In this document: piece by piece, positions 16,313 to 27,000 of the stretch | How the letters are laid out: each line of letters opens with the position of its first letter | Position numbering within the stretch: the first letter of the stretch is position 1 | Origin: Paucidesulfovibrio sp036541255 | GTDB lineage: Bacteria; Desulfobacterota; Desulfovibrionia; Desulfovibrionales; Desulfovibrionaceae | Length of the DNA stretch: 64,000 nt | Direction of reading: 5' to 3' | Assembly (NCBI GenBank): GCA_036541255.1 | Contig: JAZHDD010000020.1 | Span: forward strand, 1 to 64,000 | The notes under the pieces: model-generated | Database searches by the model: none | What the model saw: the letters and a program-made list of their open reading frames with translations, nothing else | What the model was told of the DNA's origin: nothing | Translations under genes and position numbers: made by a program

Positions 16313-16720
16313 AATGATTTGTTTTTAGCCTGTTACGCAAGTATGTGCTGTCCTTTTGATTTCTAGCCTGGAGGTTCTGCCGTGCATGGCCCGAAGAAGT
16401 GAACCCATATATGACCCCTTCCCGATGGAAAGCGTTTTTTTCAGACAGACTAAAATCAGATACAGTCATATGTCCTGCCTGTTTATGGCGGTTGATGCCC
16501 TGGCCCAAGGGGTTTTGAACCCCTGTTATCGGCGTGAAAGGCCATTAACACATTCGACTGTCATTTACCCTATGAGGCCTTTTGGCATTATGACCGCTAG
16601 ATTAGCCATTAAATTGGAAAGCCAAGTGCTCTAGTTCTTTCCAATGTCTGTTATAGGGTGTATGGGTTTTCATGAGGCGAGTCGCGAACGGACAATCTCT
16701 TGATGAATTGAGGACCGCAC
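16313..16720. other. non-coding stretch carrying a tRNA remnant
   Basis: No convincing gene is present in these 408 bases; the open frames have poor codon structure and no ribosome sites. The only structured content is the decayed tRNA-Glu at 16501-16579. The last about 60 bases hold the leader and ribosome site (GAGGA) of the large helicase gene. Confidence 0.5.
16501..16579 (-). pseudogene. decayed tRNA-Glu (TTC)-like sequence
   Basis: On the minus strand a 79-base stretch keeps a tRNA-Glu-like anticodon loop CTTTCAC (anticodon TTC), a perfect T-arm with GGGGTTCAAAACCCC, and a 3' acceptor part TTGGGCCA that partly pairs with the 5' GGCCTCA. The D-arm is not recognisable and the anticodon stem has mismatches, so it is unlikely to be functional. 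A preserved 3' half of a tRNA within an island is typical of a former integration site or of a phage-derived tRNA. It lies between the XRE gene and the large helicase gene. Confidence 0.55.
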
Positions 16721-19700
16721 ATGGACACGACCGACCAGTTGACCTTGAAGATAACCTCTGCAGACTGCGTCAACTTCGCTTCCGCGCAAAACTCGGTTCC
16801 CATCCTTCGTAACGTCCAGATCTGGAACGCTTCGGATGCCCCCATAGAGAACTTGGTCTTGGAGTTTGATCCATATCCACCGTTTTGTCGGAAAAAGACC
16901 TGGACCATCGACAGGATTCATGCAGAGGAGGAAGTCTCGCTTTCGGACTTGCGCCTGGAGTACGATTTCGCCTTTTTCGAGGGGCTTAACGAGGCGGAAA
17001 GAGGACAACTAGCGTTCCGGCTTCGTAGGGCCGATGCGACCCTTGTCGAACAGATTGAGCCCGTGAGGCTTCTAGCTCGTGACGAGTGGGGTGGTTTGGG
17101 GGAGATGGCCAGCGTCCTCGCCGCCTTTATCTCGCCAAACGATCCCGTCGTCGCAGGGATTTGCAAAAGGGCAAGCACACTGTTGGAGCGGGCAGGGCAC
17201 AGCGGCGCGCTGAATGGCTATCAGGACCGCGACCCCAAACGGGCATACATGCTTGCAGCAGGTATCTGGTCGGCCATCACTGAAAAGGCGCTGAGCTATG
17301 CGCAGCCTCCGGCCTCATTTGAATCCAATGGGCAAAAAGTCCGAGGCCCGCGGCGCATTCATGACGAGGGGCTGGTCACCTGTCTGGACAGCTCGCTGCT
17401 CTTTGCCGGGGCGCTCGAAGCCGTTGGCCTCAACCCGGTCGTCATCTTCACCAGGGGACACGCGTTTACAGGTGTCTGGCTCACGGACAAAACCCTTCCC
17501 TCCATCGAAGAACCGGATGTGGTCGAACTTCGGAAAGCAATCGCTGCCAGAGAATTCGTGGCATTTGAAACAACATTGGTGACAAGTCGCCCCGTGGCGG
17601 ATTTCAGCCAGGCAGTCCAAAATGCCAGAGTTAGACTCAGTGAGAAAAACGAAGTTGATTATGAGCGGGCGGTCGACATCCGCAGGGCGCGCTTTGCGGG
17701 CATCACGCCGCTGGCCACCCACCATGTCGGAGAGTCATCAACCGAAGCTGCTCAGGAGGTCGCCCCTGCGGCGCTGCCGCCGGAGCCGGACTTCGGCATG
17801 CTGCCGGGAGAAGTCATTGATGAAACACCGCAAACTCCTCACGACAGAATCGATCGCTGGCAACGAAAACTCCTCGACCTGACACTTCGTAACCGGTTGC
17901 TGAATTTTAAGGACACCAAGCAGACTATTCCGGTCTTGTGTCCCGACCTGCCGAAGCTTGAAGACATGCTGGCCGACGGGAAACAGCTCCGCGTCATCTC
18001 TCTTAAAGACGAAAACCCCGTTGGTGCGCGTGATCCGGAGCTTTACCAGCAGCAACACGGAAAAGACATCCATGAAGAATTTGCCAAGGATGCCCTGGAG
18101 CGCAAGCAGTTGTGCATCCCTCTTCCGGGAGCCGACATGCGCAACCGGCTGGTCACGCTCTTTCGCAAGGCAAACAGCGAACTTGCAGAGGGCGGAGCCA
18201 ACACTCTCTACCTGGCCGTAGGATTTCTTAGGTGGAAAAAAACGGAAAACGACCCGACGCTCTATCGGGCTCCCATCCTGTTGCTCCCCGTCTCCCTGAA
18301 GCGCCGATCGGCCAATTCGGATTTCTATCTCGCACACCATGAGGACGACGTTCGCATCAACGCGACCCTGCTCCAGTTCCTGCAGCGGGATTTCGGCCTC
18401 ACGATTTCCTCTCTCGAAGGGGAGCTTCCCTGCGACGACTCGGGCATAGATGTTCCCCTGATCTTAACGCTCATGCGCCAGGCCGTGCGAGAGGTTCCAG
18501 GATTCGAAGTCATAGAAGAGGCTGCACTCTCCACGTTTTCCTTCGCCAAATATCTCATGTGGAAGGATTTGGTCGATCGAACCGAGGACTTGAGAAATAA
18601 CCGGCTCGTCAAGCATCTCATCGACTCGCCCGAGACGCCCTTTGTGTCATCTTGCGACGGTCCCTGTCTTCCTGTTCCAAATGAAATCGACAAGACCATT
18701 GCCCTGCGTGACCTCTTGACGCCGCTCCCCGCAGACAGCTCTCAGTTGGCGGCGGTTGTGGCCGCCATGAACGGACACGACTTCGTGGTCATCGGCCCTC
18801 CGGGAACGGGCAAAAGCCAAACCATCGCGAACATGATCGCCCAGTGTCTTTCGGTTGGGAAGCGCGTCCTCTTCGTTGCGGAAAAATCCGCGGCACTTGA
18901 CGTTGTGTACCGCAGGCTGAAGGCATATGGACTTGGCGATGTCTGCCTTGAGCTTCATTCCAACAAGTCCGACAGGAAAAAGGTGTTGGCGCAATTGGGT
19001 GCAGCCTGGGAGCGTAGCGAGATATACTCAGCGGACTCCTGGATTCATACGACCAACAGACTGGAACAAGCGCGCGACAGCCTAAACAAGTATGTTGAAC
19101 AACTGCACACGCCGGGCAGCCATGGCTTCAGTGTGTATCAGGCCATCGGCATTGTGACCGGACATCGCCCGCGTTTCAAAATTTCCTTCGACAACCTCAG
19201 GGCACATGACCCCGGCATGTTTGCCAGACTCGAGGAGACGGCAATTCGCTCGGCCAGGATCTATTCCATTGTTCGCGACTGCAAGGGATTTGAGAGCATC
19301 GCAGCGAAGGAGTGGGCGTTCTCCTGGGAAAATAACCTGATGGAGCATGCCGAATCGATCCTGTCCATCATTCCCAGGCTGAGGGACGCGGGCGATGACT
19401 TGTCGAGGCTGATCGGTCTTCCTTATGCGGAGGAAATCACGGTCGAGCGTGTTGGACAGCTCCAACAGTTTTGCGAGGTCTGCCAGATCGCTTCCGAGCA
19501 GGACTTCAGCAAAGTGGTCGATGCGGAACTCAGCCGATTGGAGGCTGCGGCAGTCTCTCTGGACGGGGCCATTGCCATCATACGCCAGGCCCGGTTGAGT
19601 CTGACGGCAAGTTACGAAGATGCCGAGCTCAAACGCATCCCCGTGGACGCCATCGACCGCCAGTGGCGGGAGGTCAATGCCAAGATGTGGCCGTTCTCGG

Positions 19701-22603
19701 CTTTCGGCCGCAGGCGCATCCGCAAGATGCTCCAGAGCTATGCTGTGGATGGCAAGGTGGATGTGGCTTCGGAGATTTCCCCCTTGCGGGACATTCAAGA
19801 ACACATTGAGACCGTTACCCAGAGCGAGTTGGTCGGGCTTCCGGTGTTCCGGGACGAGGAGACTGATTGCACGGCTGTTCTGGAATATCTCAAAAAAGCA
19901 GGAGAGTTTCAGCAGGCGCTTGCCGGTGTGCGTCGCCATGCAACCGATGCCCAGCGTTTCGCGGCCGCGTTGGACGCCCTGCTGGGCAAGGGACAGCAAC
20001 AGTCGGAATCCGCACGCTTGGCAGCAGCATTCCATTCCGTGCTCAAGCAGTTCACATCCGCCTGCGACACTTTCTCGGTCCACGCTCAAGGAAAACTGGA
20101 GATCAATTCCATCGAATCCCTTGAAGCGGACCTTCGTCATCTGATCGCGCATAAAACCCAACTGGCGGATTGGGTCCGCTGGGTAAGGGTCAGAGAGGAG
20201 GCGCAGGCCCTGGGGCTCAACCCGTTCCTGATCGCCCTTGAGTCCGGGGGCATTGAGAATGCCAGGTTGGATTTCCGGGTGGCCTATTTTCACTGGTGGC
20301 TGCCCCTCGCCATAGACGCGAGCTCGGAACTGCGAGGGTTCCGCCATTGGTCGCACGAAGATCTGATTCGGGAATTCCGCAAGCGGGACGCGGCTGTTCA
20401 GCAAATGGCCGCCGAGCAGGTTCTGATAAAGACCTCGCACGGGCTTCCCGCTAGGGACAGCGTGCCCCGCCGTTCGGAACTGGGAACGCTGAAGCACCAA
20501 CTCGGGTTGCAGCGACCGAGCCTTTCCATCCGAAAGCTGCTTGAGGGCACTCCGACCGTCTTCACCAAGCTGGCTCCATGCATGCTGATGTCGCCGCTTT
20601 CGGTGGCTCAATATCTTCCTGCCGACCAGACCCAATTCGATGTGGTCATTTTTGATGAAGCCTCGCAGATCACGACCTGGGATGCCGTGGGTGCCATAGC
20701 CAGGGCCAAGCAATCCATCATTGTGGGAGATCCGAAGCAGTTGCCCCCCACCAACTTCTTTGGTCGCACCGACGACGAGGACGAGGAAGATCTCGCCGAA
20801 TACGAAAAGGATCTGCCGAGCATCCTCGAGGAGGCCTCTGCAGCCGGACTGCCGGAAGTCCAGTTGAACTGGCACTATCGTAGTCGTGACGAGTCGTTGA
20901 TCACGTTCTCCAACCATCATTACTACGGCGGCAAGCTCATCACCTTCCCGTCGCCCAAAACGGAATCGGATGCCCTCGTCTTCCACAAGAACAACGGGAC
21001 GTATGCACGAGGCACAGGGCGCACGAACATCACGGAGGCGCGCGAAATCGTTCGGTTCGCCCGAGAGCAGTTGGAAAGCTGGCTGCAACTTCCGGAGGAG
21101 ACGAGGCCGACCCTCGGGGTCATCACATTCAACATCCAGCAGCAGGAACTGATTCTCAACCTGTTCGATGAAGCCAGGCGGTCCAATTCCAAGCTGGAGT
21201 GGTTCTTCAACGAGGAGCGAGAAGAACCGGTCATCGTCAAGAACCTGGAGAACATCCAGGGCGACGAGCGCGACGTTATGTGCTTCTCCATCACCTTTGG
21301 CCGCGACACCGCAGGCAAAATGTCCATGAGTTTTGGGGCGCTCAACCGGGATGGTGGAGAGCGCAGGCTTAACGTCGCCGTGACGCGCGCTCGATCCGAA
21401 ATGCATGTCTTCTCATCAATCGAGGCCGACGACATTGATACTTCCCGGACCAATGCGCTCGGCGTCGCTCATCTGAAAATATTCCTGGACTATGTCCGGC
21501 GCGGCCCGATCGCCCTTCCTTGCGGAGTGGGGACAGGGGGGTCGGTAGGGGATGCCGAGAGTCCGTTCGAGGAGGCCGTCATGGCTGCCCTGCGGGATAA
21601 GGGGTGGGAGGTGCGACCGCAAATCGGCGTCTCTGAATATCGTATCGACCTGGGCATCGTTCATCCTGATCACGCGGGAGCTTACTTGGCGGGTGTCGAA
21701 TGTGACGGCGCAACTTACCACAGTTCCAAGTGCGCACGAGATCGCGACATGATCCGCGAGGGGGTTCTGTGCAACCTGGGCTGGAGCATCATTCGCATCT
21801 GGTCGACCGACTGGTTCATGAATCCGGTTGAAGCGCTCAATCGTGTCCATGCTGATCTGGAGGAACTGCTCGAAAGATCACGGCAAGAGGAAAGAGAACG
21901 AGAGGCTCAGAAGCAAGAGCCAGCCGAGCAGGTTGAAGAATGGAGAGAGGTACCCGAGGAACTTGTCGCAGAGAGCCTGCGGCTCCGTCCTGACATCCAA
22001 GATGGGCATTCGCCAGACGGACCATCTCGGAAAACGGTCAACTCCGAGGCTGGACATGAACCGCAGCGCCTCCCTGTCTATGCGAAGCTTCCCCAGGAGG
22101 CACGCTCAGCTCCCAGCGATGAGGGGTCTTGCATTGAGTGGCCGGTTCAGCCAGATGCCGAAAGGTTCTTCGACCCCGGATACACCCTGACGATCGCCAA
22201 GATGATCGACCACCTTGTGGCGGTGGAGGGGCCGATCGAGGCCGACAGGCTGGCCAGGATCATATGCAAGGCTCACGGTTGGAAACGGACAGGTGCCAAG
22301 ATCAGGCAGCAAATCGACGCCTGCCTCGGCAGAAATGAATTCCGGAAAGAAGGGAAAGCGAGATTCGTTTGGAAACCTGGAACATATCAAAGGATCGTTC
22401 CCTACAGGGAAATTGAGGGCCGCAGCATCACTGAAATCTCACGGCACGAATTGTTCGGTCTCATTGCTGAGCATCCGGAATTGAAAAAAAGCTATAATAT
22501 GATCCGAGACTTCGCAGATATTTTAGGGATCAAGCGGTTGTCCCAAAAGGCAAGTAGCTATCTTTCAGAATGTCTCTCTTTATATTTTGAGCGAGCTGAT
22601 TAG
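16721..22603 (+). CDS. giant DUF4011 helicase-nuclease with transglutaminase-like N-terminus
   Basis: This single 1960-residue protein has several modules. Residues about 200-260 look transglutaminase-like, with C221 (TCLDSSLLF), H247 (RGHAFTGVW) and D256 in the order of a Cys-His-Asp triad. The DUF4011 signature starts near residue 374 (DRWQRKLLDLTLRNRLLNF). A superfamily 1 helicase follows, with Walker A GPPGTGKS at 692-699, DEAS at about 1312, and a late NVAVTRARSEMHVF motif near 1552. An MTES_1575-type endonuclease domain covers about 1614-1700, with E1660 and D1662 (VECDGATYHSS). DUF3320 begins at about 1821. Such proteins recur in defence islands and are thought to act on foreign DNA. 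The ATG follows GAGGA. GC content is higher than in the recombinases, suggesting a different source. Confidence 0.85.
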   Translation: MDTTDQLTLKITSADCVNFASAQNSVPILRNVQIWNASDAPIENLVLEFDPYPPFCRKKTWTIDRIHAEEEVSLSDLRLEYDFAFFEGLNEAERGQLAFRLRRADATLVEQIEPVRLLARDEWGGLGEMASVLAAFISPNDPVVAGICKRASTLLERAGHSGALNGYQDRDPKRAYMLAAGIWSAITEKALSYAQPPASFESNGQKVRGPRRIHDEGLVTCLDSSLLFAGALEAVGLNPVVIFTRGHAFTGVWLTDKTLPSIEEPDVVELRKAIAAREFVAFETTLVTSRPVADFSQAVQNARVRLSEKNEVDYERAVDIRRARFAGITPLATHHVGESSTEAAQEVAPAALPPEPDFGMLPGEVIDETPQTPHDRIDRWQRKLLDLTLRNRLLNFKDTKQTIPVLCPDLPKLEDMLADGKQLRVISLKDENPVGARDPELYQQQHGKDIHEEFAKDALERKQLCIPLPGADMRNRLVTLFRKANSELAEGGANTLYLAVGFLRWKKTENDPTLYRAPILLLPVSLKRRSANSDFYLAHHEDDVRINATLLQFLQRDFGLTISSLEGELPCDDSGIDVPLILTLMRQAVREVPGFEVIEEAALSTFSFAKYLMWKDLVDRTEDLRNNRLVKHLIDSPETPFVSSCDGPCLPVPNEIDKTIALRDLLTPLPADSSQLAAVVAAMNGHDFVVIGPPGTGKSQTIANMIAQCLSVGKRVLFVAEKSAALDVVYRRLKAYGLGDVCLELHSNKSDRKKVLAQLGAAWERSEIYSADSWIHTTNRLEQARDSLNKYVEQLHTPGSHGFSVYQAIGIVTGHRPRFKISFDNLRAHDPGMFARLEETAIRSARIYSIVRDCKGFESIAAKEWAFSWENNLMEHAESILSIIPRLRDAGDDLSRLIGLPYAEEITVERVGQLQQFCEVCQIASEQDFSKVVDAELSRLEAAAVSLDGAIAIIRQARLSLTASYEDAELKRIPVDAIDRQWREVNAKMWPFSAFGRRRIRKMLQSYAVDGKVDVASEISPLRDIQEHIETVTQSELVGLPVFRDEETDCTAVLEYLKKAGEFQQALAGVRRHATDAQRFAAALDALLGKGQQQSESARLAAAFHSVLKQFTSACDTFSVHAQGKLEINSIESLEADLRHLIAHKTQLADWVRWVRVREEAQALGLNPFLIALESGGIENARLDFRVAYFHWWLPLAIDASSELRGFRHWSHEDLIREFRKRDAAVQQMAAEQVLIKTSHGLPARDSVPRRSELGTLKHQLGLQRPSLSIRKLLEGTPTVFTKLAPCMLMSPLSVAQYLPADQTQFDVVIFDEASQITTWDAVGAIARAKQSIIVGDPKQLPPTNFFGRTDDEDEEDLAEYEKDLPSILEEASAAGLPEVQLNWHYRSRDESLITFSNHHYYGGKLITFPSPKTESDALVFHKNNGTYARGTGRTNITEAREIVRFAREQLESWLQLPEETRPTLGVITFNIQQQELILNLFDEARRSNSKLEWFFNEEREEPVIVKNLENIQGDERDVMCFSITFGRDTAGKMSMSFGALNRDGGERRLNVAVTRARSEMHVFSSIEADDIDTSRTNALGVAHLKIFLDYVRRGPIALPCGVGTGGSVGDAESPFEEAVMAALRDKGWEVRPQIGVSEYRIDLGIVHPDHAGAYLAGVECDGATYHSSKCARDRDMIREGVLCNLGWSIIRIWSTDWFMNPVEALNRVHADLEELLERSRQEEREREAQKQEPAEQVEEWREVPEELVAESLRLRPDIQDGHSPDGPSRKTVNSEAGHEPQRLPVYAKLPQEARSAPSDEGSCIEWPVQPDAERFFDPGYTLTIAKMIDHLVAVEGPIEADRLARIICKAHGWKRTGAKIRQQIDACLGRNEFRKEGKARFVWKPGTYQRIVPYREIEGRSITEISRHELFGLIAEHPELKKSYNMIRDFADILGIKRLSQKASSYLSECLSLYFERAD

Positions 22604-22817
22604 TCTCTTTCCCTGAAGAGCTGGTAACGGGTTGAGGGTTCATGACTGTCGGGTAGGGTACTTATTATTGGTGCGCGATTTGATCGCAGCTTGCAGGCGC
22701 ATCCTAAGCTCAACATGCTGCAGCCCCTTTTTAGTTGTGCCGATAAGCAACTCCGATGCTACCTGATTGCTATACATGGGGCGAGGTGTCCCAACAGCAG
22801 GGCGCTACTCCAGATAA

Positions 22818-23813
22818 TTACTCCTCATCGGGAGTAAACTTGATGTTTTCTGCAAAGTCTTCAGGCATGCGCATGTCCCCAGAATCAATTTCTTCTTCAC
22901 CCACAGGAAAGCTGTAAAGTGATTGCATGAAATCATACCCCCCCTCCGGGGTCAGTGAGACCATTTTGTTTTTGAGAGGGTGATTGGAAATTGCCTTGTC
23001 AGACGTAAGCACTATTCCATTGTTCTTTTTGAATGATTCAAGTAGGTAGTATCGTATTGAATTGGAAAGAATGTCAGCGATAATGTCGTAGGTAGTGTCT
23101 ATTTCAATTGAAAAAGCTACATCTGTCATAGGGGCAAATGTGCCATTGGTGTCTTTAATATCAAATTCTATGGTGCCTGACGCTTTTTCAACCTTTTTGT
23201 TCTTATAGTCGAATCTTGAGGCAGTGACCTCGTGCTTTCTGTGAGGCGAAAAGTTCAAAAAATTCGCCACTTCAGAATCAATTTCATCGAGAATCTTTTC
23301 GTCTATCATGTCGGTAAGCATCTGGATAGAAAACTCATATATTCCAACATAGTAGTCGGCGAGGAAAGCTGTTGTTCGCATGACACACCCTAGCGAAAGC
23401 ATTGTCTGAAGGCGCTTTTTGTGGTCATCGAAAGTGTACCCGTAGCCCGTTGCTTTTTTTCCGGCTTTTAAGTTGTCCCAGAATTTTTTCTCAACTCGGT
23501 ACCATTCATGGAATCCGTCTTGAGTGATAGCCTCGTAAACAACATGACCGGAAGACTGTTTGATAAGTTCGAAAACATCGCCGCGAATCCCTTCCTGGTC
23601 TTCTTTTGAAAGATCCGTAATATGCAGTTTCCCTTCATCGGTTTCGTACTTCTCTCGGATAGATTGAACGTCTTTTTCCAGTTTGGAGAACTCTTCATCT
23701 TTCAGAAGGAATCCTGCAACCACTCCGATAGGTTCCTCTTCAGCAGGTTTATCGCTAAAGCCTTTGGCACCAGATTCATCACAGATAAAGATCCATTTTT
23801 TGTTTTCGCTCAT
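22818..23813 (-). CDS. DUF3800 domain protein
   Basis: This 331-residue protein opens with WIFICDESGAKGF, the DExG signature of the DUF3800 family, which has a predicted RNase H-like fold and is frequent in phages and defence islands. A second acidic/Asp motif (YVGIYEFSIQML) and the C-terminal VLTSDKAISN segment fit that fold. The start at 23813 is chosen because AGAGGG lies seven bases upstream; a 33-residue basic extension beginning at 23912 lacks such a site. It is on the opposite strand to both large flanking proteins, so it has its own promoter and is separated from the 1511-residue gene by about 260 bases. Biochemical function is not established for the family. Confidence 0.7.
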   Translation of the reverse strand: MSENKKWIFICDESGAKGFSDKPAEEEPIGVVAGFLLKDEEFSKLEKDVQSIREKYETDEGKLHITDLSKEDQEGIRGDVFELIKQSSGHVVYEAITQDGFHEWYRVEKKFWDNLKAGKKATGYGYTFDDHKKRLQTMLSLGCVMRTTAFLADYYVGIYEFSIQMLTDMIDEKILDEIDSEVANFLNFSPHRKHEVTASRFDYKNKKVEKASGTIEFDIKDTNGTFAPMTDVAFSIEIDTTYDIIADILSNSIRYYLLESFKKNNGIVLTSDKAISNHPLKNKMVSLTPEGGYDFMQSLYSFPVGEEEIDSGDMRMPEDFAENIKFTPDEE

Positions 23814-24075
23814 GATTGCCCTCTGAATAGATTGGTGAATTATTCTATGTGATTTAGGTGTTTTAATTGCCGATCGGGCCGTAGCTGCTCTCTTGTGATC
23901 CTTATTGCGCATGGAAGATGCTAGGTATAGGTTTGTAACTAACTTTTTTTATGTATACGCTTTGATGGATCTACTGCCAAGATGAGAATATTTGTTTTTT
24001 GATTCTTGGTGTGGTTTGAAGAAATTGTCTCGCTTCTGTTGAAGGTCTGCCACTAACTTATCTTGGTGAGGGATT

Positions 24076-27000
24076 ATGAGCCTTGCAGGAAAACTCTCAT
24101 TGGGAGGATATGGGTATCAGTTGGTTGTCGCGTTGCACTGGGTGATCCAGATGCTCCACGACGATAGAATTGAGTATGTTCAAATGGAGAGCATAGGAAT
24201 CCCTGATGGTTCGGATTCCGTCTTCATTGATGATATCGTAGTGGGCTTTAAAGACAAGCCGACCATGTTCATACAAGTCAAAAAGAATGAATCCGGGTAC
24301 TCAGCCTGGAATTTTAACTCACGAGTCCTTCGCGAGGAGTTTATCAACGCGAAGAAGCAGCTTGAGGCCAGCGATGGCCATGTTTGGTTCTATTCGCAAT
24401 CACCGTTTGGGAATCTTCACAAGCTTTCCGAGAGGCTACGGGCGTATCCTTCATTTAGTGATTTTGAGCGCGATGCACCGAAGAACATTCAAGGGTTTTT
24501 GAGATCCTTGCAAAGGATTATGGAGGTGTCCGCCGAAGATGCTTATTCCTTGGGGAAAAGAGTCTTCTACCATGTCGCTTCGATGGAAGACCTGGAACAC
24601 AGTAGCCTGAACAGTCTTGGTGCAATCGTGGCGGATGCTTCAAAGGCTCTCGCGGTACTTAAAGAATATCTGATTAAACATGCAATCAATCACACCGATT
24701 CTCCGACGGCTCTTCATCGCAAGGACATACTCGACCACCTGGATAGAGAAGGCTTCGTGTTGGGGCACAAGCGCAACGAGCGGGACATTCTGGAAGCATT
24801 CAGAAAAACCTCTTCGATAGGTCGACCATGGATTCGGGAGGTGGATGGCGAACGAATTGAGTTTGCTGAACTGCCGGAGATCGTATCAGAGATTGAAAAC
24901 GGTACGCAAAGTATCCTGGTGACTGGCGGCCCGGGCAGCGGAAAAACCTGTCTGTTTCTAGATCTGGCGGATGATATTGAAGCGAATCATCCCAATTGGG
25001 GGTTGTTGTTTATTAAAGGCGACTTTTTCTGTCACGCCAGCTCTCCCGAGGAGATGGAAAGGGAAGGGTTGCCAAGCGAAATCGTAGAACAGTGCGCACG
25101 TCTTGCAGAAAAGAGAAAGACTGTTGTCGTATTAGACTCCCTAGACGTTCTCTCCCTTTCCCGTGCTCATGGCGTATTTCGGTATTTTTTGAGCTTCATT
25201 GACCGCCTCAAAGGAATTGAGAATCTGACGGTAGTCATTGCATGCCGTGAGTTTGATCTCAAATATGATCCTGAGCTGCGACGGCGAGAATGGGGGAAGA
25301 TTGTTCGTCTTGCTCATTTGGATTTTGATACTGTTGTCGTTCACTTTCTGAAACGCTGGAATATAGATCCTGAGAGCCTCGATGAGCGCCTTAAGGGACT
25401 GCTCTGCATCCCTCAAAATTTGCAAATATACTCAGCTATCGCACGTTCAGATGGTGGAAACACAATGAATACCACTTGGGATCTCTACGAACGATATGTT
25501 GAGGAGACAGTCGGCAAGGATGAAAGCCTCGGAGTCAACGCCTTTCATGCTTTAGGCGACTTTGCCGCTACTTTGATGCATGAAAGGGTAAGTCGCCTGC
25601 CTAAGGTTCGTTTCACTGAGCCTAAGCTGCTTCAAAGGTTGGTTAGTCAAAATGTGCTCGTGGAATTGGATGCGAGCCGAATCGGTTTTGCACATCAAAC
25701 CCTGACTGAGAATTTTATTGTCCGGGATGCTGTGGCCGATGGAATCGACCTTGAGCAGTTCATTGTGTCGCATCCACCGCTTCCATTTATTCGGCCTGTT
25801 GTTCGTGCGTTCTTCTTTCATCTGAGCTCACAAGGCGGGCGAGCCTTGAGAAGGGCTTTGCGGTCCGTAATTGGAAACAACAACATCGCCTACCATGTGA
25901 AGCGACTGTTAGTGGAGTCCTTTGCGGAACTCCCGCCTTCGGATGAATCGTGGAAGTTTGTTCAGTGGCTATGGCGAGAGCATGTCGGTTTGTTTCGACG
26001 GTTGTTTTGGAGCGTGAAAACAGAAGAATGGTTTGAATTTCTCGTCGATAAATGGCTGCCAGTAGCAAGCGTAATGAGCGACTGGGAGAAGTTCAAGGGG
26101 GAGTGGGCGGATAAACTGCGCAACTGGTCAAACGCTCGCCCGGAAGATGTGATCGCGCAGTGGACAGCACTACTCAAGCAGTTCCCCGATGATTCAAACC
26201 TGGATTTCAAGATCACGATGGCCCTGGACTCTTTTAAGCATTGGGGCATTGCTGACATTGGAGGACTGCTGCAGTTGCTTGTCGAGCGGGCCAAAGTGGA
26301 TCGAGACTTCTTTGGGAAACCTCTGAGTCGCTGGGTAGAGGCTACGGACCAGGGTGACGAACTGCTCTGGCAATACATCACCAGCAAACATGAGCACAAT
26401 GAAGACAAGTATCCACGACTGGGAGACATCCTTAAATGTCAGCCTCATGAGTTCCATACAAAAGATTTCTTGCAGAATAGATTTCTAAACTTCCCTCCGT
26501 TGCTGACAGTGGCACTGCGCTGGTTGGACATATGGAGTGAGGAGGAAGGAGCCCTTTATACTTACGAGGGCTTTAGGACCAAAATTTTGCATGACACCGA
26601 GTGGCTTAGGGTACATTCCGAAGGCGAGATGCACGTAGCTGATGGACTGTACCTGATGAATGCAATTAAAGACGCGCTGGTGGACCATGCTCTAAAAAAT
26701 GATTCTTGGTGGCAAGAAAATGAGCCTTGGCTCCGTGAAAGCAAGGAAGAAGGTATTCTCTATCTGCTGATTCAAGCGTACATGGTCAATCCTCAAGAAA
26801 ATATTGATGGAATCGCTCATCTTATTTGCGATGATCGACTGCTGAGATACGGCCATTTGGAGTACGAACTCAGCCAATTGATGAATCGTAGTTATCATCT
26901 ATTGTCCCCAGAAGAAAAGGAACGCAATCAACAGGCTGTGATGTCAATATATGAGGAGGAAATCGGGGATGGTGAAAAGGCCAATGATATTCCTTGGATT

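Noticed and set aside
16356..16634. A 92-codon frame across the tRNA-Glu remnant
   Set aside because: It has no ribosome site or domain and runs through the tRNA-like sequence.
19082..21406. A 774-codon open frame antisense to the giant helicase gene
   Set aside because: It lies wholly over the SF1 helicase core, whose motifs are intact, and it reads as a codon-bias shadow.
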